From: an uncultured Butyricicoccus sp.
Lineage (GTDB): Bacteria > Bacillota > Clostridia > Oscillospirales > Butyricicoccaceae
Direction: 5' to 3'
DNA length: 64,000 bases
Assembly (NCBI GenBank): GCA_944384655.1
Contig: CALWUF010000033.1
Span: 1-64,000 of the forward strand
Every line of letters starts with the position of its first letter. Position 1 is the first letter of the stretch. Shown in pieces: positions 56,898 to 64,000 of the stretch. Under the pieces are notes generated by a model. It ran no database searches and was not told the origin of the DNA. It was given only the letters and a program-made list of their open reading frames with translations. Made by a program: the position numbers and the translations under genes.

Positions 56898-57485
56898 ATG
56901 GCACGAACCGGCAGCATTCAAAGAGATACAAATGAGACGAAGATCCAATTGGATCTGAATCTGGACGGCAGCGGAAAAGCAGACATTCACAGCGGCGTAG
57001 GTTTTTTTGACCATATGATGAACGGCTTTGCACGGCATGGACTTTTCGATGTTTATTTGCACGTGGATGGAGATTTGGAGGTTGACTGTCATCATACGAT
57101 TGAAGATACCGGCATTGTATTGGGCAATGCAATCCGCGAAGCAGTGGGTGACAAAAAGGGCATTCGCCGGTATGGTTCTTGTATGTTGCCGATGGATGAA
57201 GCGCTGGTGCTGTGCGCCGTAGATTTGTCCGGAAGACCATATCTTGTGTTTGATGCACAGTTTACCGCTGACCGTTGTGGTGACATGGACACCGAGATGG
57301 CACGTGAGTTTTTTTATGCAGTGTCCTATGCAGGGGCAATGAATCTGCACATGAAAGTGTTCCATGGTTCCAACAATCATCATATTATGGAGGCGATGTT
57401 TAAGGCATTCGCGAAGGCGCTGGATATGGCGACTATGTATGACGAGCGCATTACCGACGTCCTTTCCACCAAGGGAACGTTGTAA
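56898..57485 (+). CDS. hisB: imidazoleglycerol-phosphate dehydratase
   Basis: 195 residues, manganese enzyme of histidine synthesis. DIHSGVGFFDHMMNGFARHG, CHHTIEDTGI and NNHHIMEAMFKAFAKAL carry the metal-binding histidines. AGGAGGG lies before the ATG. It fills the only gap in the his operon 27 kb away. The gene stands alone between a small unknown gene and a terminator. Confidence 0.95.
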   Translation: MARTGSIQRDTNETKIQLDLNLDGSGKADIHSGVGFFDHMMNGFARHGLFDVYLHVDGDLEVDCHHTIEDTGIVLGNAIREAVGDKKGIRRYGSCMLPMDEALVLCAVDLSGRPYLVFDAQFTADRCGDMDTEMAREFFYAVSYAGAMNLHMKVFHGSNNHHIMEAMFKAFAKALDMATMYDERITDVLSTKGTL

Positions 57486-57508
57486 AATAGAAATAGACAG
57501 TATAATAA

Positions 57509-57546
57509 ATAAGAGGCATGTTCTGGATGTGAAACATGCCTCTTAT
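57509..57546 (+). terminator. hairpin terminator after hisB
   Basis: ATAAGAGGCATGTT pairs with AACATGCCTCTTAT around a 10-base loop; the tail is only weakly T-rich. Confidence 0.7.
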
Positions 57547-57579
57547 TATGTCTGTGGACAGAAAACAAGTTTTCGCAAA

Positions 57580-57759
57580 TTATCGGCGTGCTGCAAGGGA
57601 AATCATCGCCAGAGCGAGCTCTTCCTCGTGACGAATCGCCGGTTTGGCACTGCGAGAAGCCGGAAAGTCCGATGTATACATATTGTCCTTCAAAAAAGAC
57701 TTGAGCTGTTCGATAGAACCAGATTTTGAGACCTGATGGATTTCACGTAACATTCCCAT
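57580..57759 (-). CDS. small protein of unknown function
   Basis: 59 residues, with a basic and serine-rich middle and EEELALAMISLAARR at the end. AAGGAGG lies before ATG 57759, supporting translation. No family is recognised. It stands between hisB and the binding-protein gene on the opposite strand. Confidence 0.6.
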   Translation of the reverse strand: MGMLREIHQVSKSGSIEQLKSFLKDNMYTSDFPASRSAKPAIRHEEELALAMISLAARR

Positions 57760-58025
57760 GGAACACACCTCCTTGTTACAGATTGTACCTGGTTGCTCTG
57801 TGCTTATCATACGACTTTTTCAGGAAATTGTCATGTTATGAATTGTATAAAAAAACAAATGCTTTTGGCATGGCGTTGGATATCCTTTACATAAATATAT
57901 TTGGTTGCATGACCAAATACAGCAATATGACAATAAAACAGGAGGATTTGATGCGGAGAATTCACGAAACAGACAAACAATTTTTAAGAAAACGCGCTGA
58001 AATGAGAACAAACGTTCTTATTTTT

Positions 58026-58065
58026 CAAAAAAAAAGCGCATCCAGCGGAGCTGCCGGATGCACTT
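58026..58065 (-). terminator. terminator after the binding-protein gene
   Basis: GCATCC and GGATGC with GC inner pairs; an A-run at 58026-58034 gives a T-run on the minus strand. Confidence 0.75.
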
Positions 58066-58080
58066 TTGGTTGTTTGATTG

Positions 58081-58959
58081 TCAACTGTCGATATTCCAGT
58101 TGCGGATCAGCTCAGAGAGTGTGCCGTCCTGCGAGATTTTATCCAATGTTTCCTGTGCAAATGCGGCAAGTTCTGTATTTGCTTTTGCTGTCGCAATACC
58201 ATAATCCTGATATGCAAATTTATCGGGCAGGATTGTGGTTTTGTTGTCCACATAACCATACAGAATGCTGCGATCGACGGAAAACACATCGATGGTGCCG
58301 GCGTCCAACGCCTTTTTCAGAGCCGAGTAGCTGCCAAATTCCATGAATTGCGGCGTAATATCCAGACCATTGCGGTCGAGATAGGCGAGCAGATCTTGAC
58401 GTGTTGTCGTGTTGCGCGCAACGCCGATAATTTTTCCATCCAGTTTGCTGATTGACGTAATGGCGCTGGTTCCAAGGGAATTGGTATCTATTACAGCTTT
58501 TTTGACCATCAGACCGAGTGAATCGGTATAGTATGCCGAGGTGAAGTTCCATTGCTTTTCACGGTCATCCGTAATAGAAAATGTTGCAATCGTGAAATCT
58601 GCTTCACCCGTATTGAGCACCGTGCCGCGCTCATCGTAGGTCACACCGACGAAATTGACCAGACCATCCTTTTTTGCCTGATCCGGCTCAACCTCGAACA
58701 ATGCTGCGGCGAGTTCATAAGCGATGTCTATCTCCAGACCTTCAAAGCTGCCATCTTTATTTTGATAGCCAAAGTTGGGGACATCGGTTTTGACTGCAAC
58801 ATGGATGCAGCCGCGTTGTTTCAGATCATCCAACGTTGCCGTGGGTTCAGAGGAGGGGGCAACTGTACCGCTTCCATTCGCCGGGGCAGAAGCCGCGCAG
58901 CCAGCCAGTACACAGACTGACAACAGCAGTGCGCCCAGCAGAACAAAATATTTTTTCAA
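58081..58959 (-). CDS. amino-acid ABC transporter substrate-binding lipoprotein
   Basis: 292 residues. The lipobox ends at C21 (VLAGC). The body is a type 3 solute-binding protein: VAVKTDVPNFGYQNKDGSFEGLEIDIAYELA and ADFTIATFSITDDREKQWNFT. It captures polar or acidic amino acids outside the membrane. No permease or ATPase is adjacent, so its transporter must lie elsewhere. The start is TTG 58959 with AGGAGG upstream. Confidence 0.85.
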   Translation of the reverse strand: MKKYFVLLGALLLSVCVLAGCAASAPANGSGTVAPSSEPTATLDDLKQRGCIHVAVKTDVPNFGYQNKDGSFEGLEIDIAYELAAALFEVEPDQAKKDGLVNFVGVTYDERGTVLNTGEADFTIATFSITDDREKQWNFTSAYYTDSLGLMVKKAVIDTNSLGTSAITSISKLDGKIIGVARNTTTRQDLLAYLDRNGLDITPQFMEFGSYSALKKALDAGTIDVFSVDRSILYGYVDNKTTILPDKFAYQDYGIATAKANTELAAFAQETLDKISQDGTLSELIRNWNIDS

Positions 58960-58985
58960 TAGGAACACCTCCTGTAGGAGAGAAT

Positions 58986-59738
58986 TCAGAATGATTCGAT
59001 GATAGTTTTCAAAAACAGAAGAACCAAAACCACGATAATGATTGGTTTTACAATCCGGTTTCCATTTTTCATGACCAGACCAGCGCCCATATAATGCCCG
59101 ATGAAGCAGAACACTGCGCCTGCCAATCCGAGCGTGATGTTGACGGCGCCGCTGAACAGGAAAGTCACCAGCGCTGCGACATTGGATGACAAATTGATCA
59201 GTTTGACATTTCCTGAAGCTGTGCGCACATCCATACGGGCACATTTGGTCAATGCCAGCAATAAAAATGTGCCGGTACCTGGTCCATAAAAGCCGTCATA
59301 CATGCCGATCATCAGTGCGGCAATACAGGCGATTGCTATACGCCGGGAAGATGGGAATGCGGGGTCGGCATTGCCGCCGTTTTTGTCGAGAAAAACCACA
59401 ATTGCGACAATCGGCAGAACGCCAATCAATAGCCAGCGCAGATATCTATCATCGACGAGCAACACGAGCTTTGCGCCGAGCGTTGAACCTGCCAGCGCCA
59501 GAACAATGCTGGGAAGTGCAAGTTTGCTGTCAAAAAAACCATTTTTGCAGTAGCGCACGGTAGAAACAGTTGTGCCGACTGAGGAAGATAATTTATTTGT
59601 CGCAATGGCAGTGTGCATGGGCAGTCCGGCGAACAGAAAAGCTGGAAGTGAAATTAAACCGCCTCCGCCGGCAATTGAATCAACCAGGCCAGCCAGAAAG
59701 GTAAGAGGGCAGACGATGAGAAATGGAATGAATGTCAT
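58986..59738 (-). CDS. TSUP-family (TauE/SafE) anion exporter
   Basis: 250 residues with seven or eight membrane helices. VDSIAGGGGLISLPAFLFAGL at the start is the TSUP motif. Members move sulfite, sulfoacetate or other organosulfur or organic anions. AAGGAC precedes the ATG. It is 26 bases from the binding-protein gene and may share its transcript. Confidence 0.85.
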   Translation of the reverse strand: MTFIPFLIVCPLTFLAGLVDSIAGGGGLISLPAFLFAGLPMHTAIATNKLSSSVGTTVSTVRYCKNGFFDSKLALPSIVLALAGSTLGAKLVLLVDDRYLRWLLIGVLPIVAIVVFLDKNGGNADPAFPSSRRIAIACIAALMIGMYDGFYGPGTGTFLLLALTKCARMDVRTASGNVKLINLSSNVAALVTFLFSGAVNITLGLAGAVFCFIGHYMGAGLVMKNGNRIVKPIIIVVLVLLFLKTIIESF

Positions 59739-59768
59739 AATTGTCCTTCATAATTTATAGAATTTTTG

Positions 59769-61058
59769 TTATGTGATGTTGTCATCCGAACGAACGGAAG
59801 CGTAGAAACGATCCCGATCCAGCAGATTGTTCTGATGGGCGATAATGGTCGTGCAGACAGCATCGCCTGTGATGTTGACAGCGGTGCGTGTCATGTCCAA
59901 AATACGGTCAATACCCATAATCAGACCGATTGCTTCGACCGGAAGACCGACAGATGTGAATACCATAGACAGAGTGACCAGACCGACGCCCGGAACACCG
60001 GCAGTGCCAACAGAAGCGAGTGTTGCAGTGAGGATGACAGTCATATAGTCGCCGCCGGACAAATCAATACCATAGGCTTGTGCGGCAAAGACGACTGCAA
60101 CGCCCTGCATGATGGAAGTGCCGTCCATGTTGATGGTTGCACCCAGTGGGATGGTGAACGAGCTGATTTTGCGTGATACGCCCAGTTTGTTGTCCAGCGT
60201 TTCAATGGACAGCGGAATGGTTGCATTGGAAGTGGCTGTGGAGAAAGCAAAAGCCATGACCGGAAAGAATTTTTTGAGGAAGATCAATGGATTGAGTCCG
60301 CTCATAACTTTCAGCAGAATCTGATATACGCCGAAGCACTGTACAGCCAGGGCAATCAGGACAGCGATCATGTATTTGAGCAGCGGAAGGAATGCGCTGA
60401 AACCAATGCCGGAGAAGGTCTTTGCAATCAAACAGAAGACGCCGATGGGTGCGACGTACATGACGGCAGACGTCATTTCCATCATGATGTCATTGCATTG
60501 CGAGACGAAATTGCTGACAATCCCGGCGCGCTCGCCGAGTTTTGCCAGCAGGACGCCGACAAACAGTGCAAAAAAGATAATTTGCAGCATTGTGCCGTCT
60601 GCCAGTGAAGCCATCGGGTTTTCTGGGATAATGTTGAGCAGCGTATCCGCCACGCTGGTGGATTCTGCGACAGAGGTTTCCTGTGTTTGAAGAGATGAAG
60701 TATCCAGACCAATGCCCGGATTGATCAGATTTGCAATGCCAAGCGCAACCGAAATGGCCAATGCTGTAGTCAGCAGGTAAAAAACCAATGTTTTAATACC
60801 GATTTTTCCCAGGCTTTTGGTGTCGCCCATCGCCATACTGCCACAGATCAGGGAACAGAAGACCAACGGGACAACGAGCATTTTCATCAGACGAAGGAAA
60901 CCGTTGCCAATAACGTAAAATATGCCGTTGACAATGACGGTATCGCGTATATAACTTTCCGGCACAAAATAATGCAGAATGATGCCGCAGATACAGCCAA
61001 GGATCAATGAGATAAAAATTTTAGAAGTAAGACCGAGTTTTTTCTTTTCTTTTTTCAT
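59769..61058 (-). CDS. dicarboxylate/amino acid:cation symporter (DAACS)
   Basis: 429 residues, eight helices and two hairpins. ATSNATIPLS (hairpin 1 region), NMDGTSIMQGVAVVFAAQ (helix 7) and GVPGVGLVTLSMVF (hairpin 2) are typical of GltP/DctA-type carriers. It probably takes up glutamate, aspartate or a C4-dicarboxylate with Na or H. AGGAGG precedes the ATG. An RmlD-like gene lies just upstream. Confidence 0.9.
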   Translation of the reverse strand: MKKEKKKLGLTSKIFISLILGCICGIILHYFVPESYIRDTVIVNGIFYVIGNGFLRLMKMLVVPLVFCSLICGSMAMGDTKSLGKIGIKTLVFYLLTTALAISVALGIANLINPGIGLDTSSLQTQETSVAESTSVADTLLNIIPENPMASLADGTMLQIIFFALFVGVLLAKLGERAGIVSNFVSQCNDIMMEMTSAVMYVAPIGVFCLIAKTFSGIGFSAFLPLLKYMIAVLIALAVQCFGVYQILLKVMSGLNPLIFLKKFFPVMAFAFSTATSNATIPLSIETLDNKLGVSRKISSFTIPLGATINMDGTSIMQGVAVVFAAQAYGIDLSGGDYMTVILTATLASVGTAGVPGVGLVTLSMVFTSVGLPVEAIGLIMGIDRILDMTRTAVNITGDAVCTTIIAHQNNLLDRDRFYASVRSDDNIT

Positions 61059-61072
61059 AGAGACCTCCTAAC

Positions 61073-61921
61073 TCAAAGCGCAGGGTGAAAGCCGCATTCT
61101 ATCAGGAATTCGGAGAGAGCTTCTTTCCAGTCCTTAGGTTCCGGCATGCCGCTGATGCGCAGCATCATGTTGTCCAGGACGGAGAAAGTCGGACGTTCTG
61201 AGCCGTCGCTGAGGATTGGAATCAGATCAATGTCCTTACCGGTCAGCTTTTTGAGCATTTGTGCGTACTCATACCGTGTGACAGGACCACCCGTGCAAAC
61301 GGCATGATACGTGCCGTAATTGGAAGAGCCGAGCAGGGAAAGAATGACCTTTGCAAGTTCTTTTGCACTGGTGGGAACGGCAATTTCATTGTTGACAACT
61401 TTCAGTTCTTTATCTGCGCGCAGGAACGTGTCCACAAAATCAGAGCCGGTTCCATATACCCAGGAAGAACGAATGATGATATGACGTGCACACAGTTGGT
61501 TGACAAACTTTTCTCCTGCGAGTTTGGATTTACCATAGATCGAATTTGGCGCAGGGGTTGGATCGAATTCATTGTACGGTGTAGTACCTTGTCCGCCGAA
61601 GACATCATCCGTAGACATCTGGATCAGACAAGCACCGATGCGGTTGGCGGCAACAGCAAGATTGCGTGCGCCGAGTGCATTGACATTGTACGCTTGTTCA
61701 GGATTTTGCTCACACAGCGTCGGATTGGACAGCGCTGCACAGTTGATGATAGCCACTGGACGATTCATATCAGCATATAGCTGTACATCGGATGCATGTG
61801 TGACGTCAACATCGGTCTGATTGGTGCACAGCAGATGGTAGCCGTTGCCGGGCAGCAGCTTTTTGAGCGCAGAGCCGACATGTCCGTCCGCACCTGTGAT
61901 CCAAATCCAGTTTTTTGACAT
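61073..61921 (-). CDS. RmlD-like NAD(P)-dependent sugar oxidoreductase
   Basis: 282 residues, extended SDR fold. GADGHVG (residues 8-14) binds the cofactor and YGKSK holds the catalytic Tyr and Lys. It resembles dTDP-4-dehydrorhamnose reductase (RmlD) and the MAT2B group; no other rhamnose genes are near, so the true substrate is unclear. AGGAG precedes ATG 61921. The terminator at 61967-62014 lies directly upstream. Confidence 0.82.
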   Translation of the reverse strand: MSKNWIWITGADGHVGSALKKLLPGNGYHLLCTNQTDVDVTHASDVQLYADMNRPVAIINCAALSNPTLCEQNPEQAYNVNALGARNLAVAANRIGACLIQMSTDDVFGGQGTTPYNEFDPTPAPNSIYGKSKLAGEKFVNQLCARHIIIRSSWVYGTGSDFVDTFLRADKELKVVNNEIAVPTSAKELAKVILSLLGSSNYGTYHAVCTGGPVTRYEYAQMLKKLTGKDIDLIPILSDGSERPTFSVLDNMMLRISGMPEPKDWKEALSEFLIECGFHPAL

Positions 61922-62243
61922 GGGGGTTACTCCTTTCTCTGAGGGAAATTTTTGTAAATTGGCTGCAAAAAAGCGCCCGGCTTCCGTCAATTGACGTGTA
62001 TGGAACCGAGGCGCGTTTGCTTTTCTGTATAGTAAGTATAAAGAAAGAATACAAAAAAATACAAAAACCTACGCGGAAAACACAATCGGTAACATGTGCC
62101 TGATTTGGTATAACAAAAATACACAGGTCGCATATGGAGCAGGATAACGCCATATGCGGCTTCGGGGGAAACAGGTTTTGGATATAGCCGGTGTGAGTCC
62201 GCGAGGGAAACGCAGATGTTGCTATAAGGAAGGTACAAAAGAA
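61922..62243. other. 322-base region upstream of the RmlD-like gene
   Basis: It contains a terminator (61967-62014), a candidate minus-strand promoter (ATACAA/AGTATA, 62035-62064) and an 11-pair inverted repeat around GCATATGG/CCATATGC (62127-62160). No gene is seen. Confidence 0.5.
61967..62014 (-). terminator. terminator between the YcbB-type regulator and RmlD-like genes
   Basis: GCGCC-CGG pairs with CCG-GGCGC around an inner palindrome CGTCAATTGACG, followed by six T on the minus strand. Confidence 0.8.
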
Positions 62244-63110
62244 TTACATGGTGATACGGGACAGAATGCCTTCCATGAATTTCTTTGTGTTGATTTTTCC
62301 CTGCTCTTCATGTGGGCTGCGGATGTGTTTCATTTCCTGCTGCACCTGCCGGAAATCGAACAACAGCGCAGCATATTCGGTAAATACACTGTCATAGTAA
62401 TCTGCACAGCCAATTTGTGCGATCGTGGACAACGATTTCTGGATGGTACGGCGAATGCGCTGTTCGAGCGCGCGTTGTGCGGCATCGGTATCCTTGCCGC
62501 GTGATAGACACACAGTGCGATAGATTTGTTTGAGCTGGTATGGAGCAGGCGATTCACGTCGATGTGCGATAATTTTGAGCAATACAGCTTGAATATCTTC
62601 AATGCCTGCCGTTCCAATCAGACCGAGATCGCGAAAAATAGTGTTCAATTGAGTTTCAATGGACATGGATTGCAATGTTTCCGATTCATTCGGCATAGAA
62701 AGAACGGTGTTGCGAATGGTATTCATTGTCCGTTTGAGATGCACAAGTTCTATCGCAGAGCGAAGTATGCTGACCACTTCAACAGCATGGATTGGCTTGT
62801 TCAAAAAGAACAGGATACCGGATTCATAGGCGTGGGCGATCATCTGCCGATCGCTGACTTGAGATAACATGACACATTTGCCGGTAAAATTAGAAGAATT
62901 CAATTGATGTACGATGGTAATTCCGTCCATGACAGGCAGCGTCATGTCGAGCAAAACAACATCGGGCTGATAAAACAGCACCTCACCGGCTGCACTTTCC
63001 CCGCTGTGCAGGATACATACGACACGTCCCAGATTGTTGTTGTGGATGAGCTGTTTAAGCATGTTACATACCACGGGATCACTGTCGATAATCAGAAAAG
63101 TTTTATCCAT
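62244..63110 (-). CDS. response regulator with YcbB/GlnL-type C-terminal domain
   Basis: 288 residues. The receiver has D9, D11 and D55 (DVVLLDMTLPVMDG) and NKP. The C-terminal half resembles the YcbB domain of GlnL-type regulators, which act in glutamine or amino-acid responses. Next to it lie a dicarboxylate/amino-acid symporter and a riboswitch-controlled AGCS carrier, so amino-acid sensing is plausible. No histidine kinase is in the window. ATG 63110 is chosen; ATG 63131 is an alternative. Confidence 0.78.
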   Translation of the reverse strand: MDKTFLIIDSDPVVCNMLKQLIHNNNLGRVVCILHSGESAAGEVLFYQPDVVLLDMTLPVMDGITIVHQLNSSNFTGKCVMLSQVSDRQMIAHAYESGILFFLNKPIHAVEVVSILRSAIELVHLKRTMNTIRNTVLSMPNESETLQSMSIETQLNTIFRDLGLIGTAGIEDIQAVLLKIIAHRRESPAPYQLKQIYRTVCLSRGKDTDAAQRALEQRIRRTIQKSLSTIAQIGCADYYDSVFTEYAALLFDFRQVQQEMKHIRSPHEEQGKINTKKFMEGILSRITM

Positions 63111-63532
63111 GTGTTCGTACCCCTTTTTCACCCTGGTCGTAGATCCAAATGGAGGATTGCGGTTGACAGAAAAATTTTTTTCAGTGTATCATATTTTTAC
63201 AGTAAGGTAAACGGATTTAATTTTTGAAAATAAGGCGATTACAGGCGGAATATACAGAAAATATGGAAAGCTTATACAATTTATAGATTTGATGTTGTCA
63301 AAGGGATGGAACTGTGGTATTATTATAAACTGACAGCAGATAAAAATAAGTCTGCTGCTCTGGAGAGTTTCATGGAGAAATCTACTTTCTTCTGAACGCC
63401 GAAGGTGTAAGATGGCAATCGCTGTCGATCTCTCAGGCAAAAGGACAGAGCACAATATCTTTGTCTTTTCTCCAAGGTCGGAACTCATGTTTCGACTTTT
63501 TATTTTTTCAAAAAATGGAGGAATGAAATCAA
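63111..63532. other. region upstream of the AGCS gene
   Basis: It holds a glycine riboswitch with its expression platform. The left 200 bases are AT-rich without visible genes. Confidence 0.6.
63334..63508 (+). promoter_or_regulatory. glycine riboswitch with terminator
   Basis: One aptamer: P1 TGCTCT (63356-63361) with AGAGCA (63447-63452), GGAGAG, CGCCGAAGG and CTCTCAGGCAAAAGGAC are the conserved parts. An extra helix CAGCAGA/TCTGCTG (63334-63340 with 63351-63357) lies upstream, and its 3' arm overlaps P1. A terminator (63474-63508: AAGGTCG with CGACTTT, then T-run) precedes the symporter gene. Confidence 0.92.
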
Positions 63533-64000
63533 ATGTTTGCACAGATCAATGAAGGAATCAAAATCATTGACAACTGGGTGTGGGGACTTCCGCTGATTGT
63601 CCTCATTCTAACAACCGGCATTTATCTGACATGTCGTCTCGGGCTGCTCCAGATCCGGCATCTGCCGCGGGCATTGCGGTATATGGTGAAAAATGAAGAA
63701 GATGGAGAAGGCGAAGTTACGAGCTTTGGCGCACTGTGTACTGCGCTTTCTGCGACCATCGGTACGGGTAATATTGCAGGCGTGGCTACCGCATTGGTTA
63801 CAGGGGGACCGGGCGCACTGTTTTGGATGTGGATCGCAGCATTTTTTGGCATGGCGACCAAATATGCGGAAGGTTTGCTCGCGGTATATTATCGTACTGT
63901 CGATGAGAACGGTCATGCGCTTGGCGGTCCGTTCTATTATATCGAACGCGGTATGGGTAAAAAATGGAAGTGGCTTGCGTGCCTGTTTGCCTTTTTTGGC
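63533..64000 (+). CDS. AGCS-family alanine/glycine:cation symporter, 3' end outside window
   Basis: 156 residues visible. Membrane segments begin near residue 15. TALSATIGTGNIAGVATALVTGGPGALFWMW is split around the Na-binding signature of the family. The protein imports glycine or alanine with Na. AATGGAGGAATG gives the ribosome site. The upstream glycine riboswitch supports glycine as a substrate. Confidence 0.92.
   Translation, partial: MFAQINEGIKIIDNWVWGLPLIVLILTTGIYLTCRLGLLQIRHLPRALRYMVKNEEDGEGEVTSFGALCTALSATIGTGNIAGVATALVTGGPGALFWMWIAAFFGMATKYAEGLLAVYYRTVDENGHALGGPFYYIERGMGKKWKWLACLFAFFG

Noticed and set aside
57951-58346. Open frame with an AGGAGG site before ATG 57951.
   Set aside because: It runs through a terminator hairpin and then antisense to the binding-protein gene, so a real protein is unlikely; a short peptide cannot be excluded.
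62120-62220. Plus-strand GGTGTGAGTCCG and nearby hairpins looked like part of a cobalamin riboswitch.
   Set aside because: The conserved B12-box and core order are missing, and no gene follows on that strand.

Overview
The window looks like about 64 kb of chromosome from a butyrate-forming, hydrogen-producing anaerobe of the class Clostridia, possibly near Butyricicoccus/Agathobaculum; the genus is a guess. The evidence is a Gram-positive PolC, a HisZ-type histidine pathway, a butyryl-CoA:acetate CoA-transferase-like gene, an [FeFe] hydrogenase with HydG, a class III ribonucleotide reductase, a Spo0A-like regulator and a glycine riboswitch. There are no rRNAs, tRNAs, insertion sequences, CRISPR arrays or phage genes that I can see. 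Both ends cut through genes: iolI on the left and an AGCS symporter on the right.

Layout. 1-3.3 kb: inositol genes iolG and iolI plus a LacI regulator, all on the minus strand. 3.4-12.3 kb: a corrinoid-dependent methyl-transfer cluster with an AraC regulator, a long URO-D-family protein, a PocR/AraC regulator, an MtaA/MtbA-like zinc methyltransferase, a corrinoid protein, a reductive activator, a DUF1638-like protein and an orphan moaC. 12.4-23.0 kb: the core block pyrH-frr-uppS-cdsA-dxr-rseP-ispG-polC. 23.1-30.3 kb: the operon hisZGDCHAFIE, lacking hisB. 30.4-35.5 kb: xth, rubredoxin, an AEC transporter and the thiamine salvage operon thiM-thiE-HAD-thiD. 35.5-39.1 kb: NrdR boxes and an nrdD whose glycyl-radical tail is a separate gene, followed by nrdG. 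39.1-42.7 kb: a candidate structured RNA, a modA with an in-frame stop, modB, modC and xpt. 42.8-48.2 kb: a CoA-transferase and DMT, MATE and MFS transporters. 48.2-53.8 kb: hydrogenase HydA, a GltD-like flavoprotein partner, HydG and a TM1266-like regulator, with a candidate leader RNA. 54-58 kb: an L,D-transpeptidase, a Spo0A-like regulator, an unknown small gene and the displaced hisB. 58-64 kb: an amino-acid-binding lipoprotein, TSUP and dicarboxylate/amino-acid transporters, an RmlD-like reductase, a YcbB-type response regulator and a glycine riboswitch before an AGCS transporter.

How the parts may work together. The inositol genes beside the corrinoid cluster suggest anaerobic demethylation of O-methyl-inositols such as pinitol, followed by oxidation of the cyclitol; this is inference. 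Both separated his loci carry the same short palindrome at their promoters, pointing to one shared repressor. The most notable items are the methyl-transfer/inositol neighbourhood, the split class III ribonucleotide reductase, the broken modA behind a candidate structured RNA, the hydrogenase with a GltD-like partner, and the shared his operator. Functions are assigned from remembered family features and motifs read in the translations; no database search was run.
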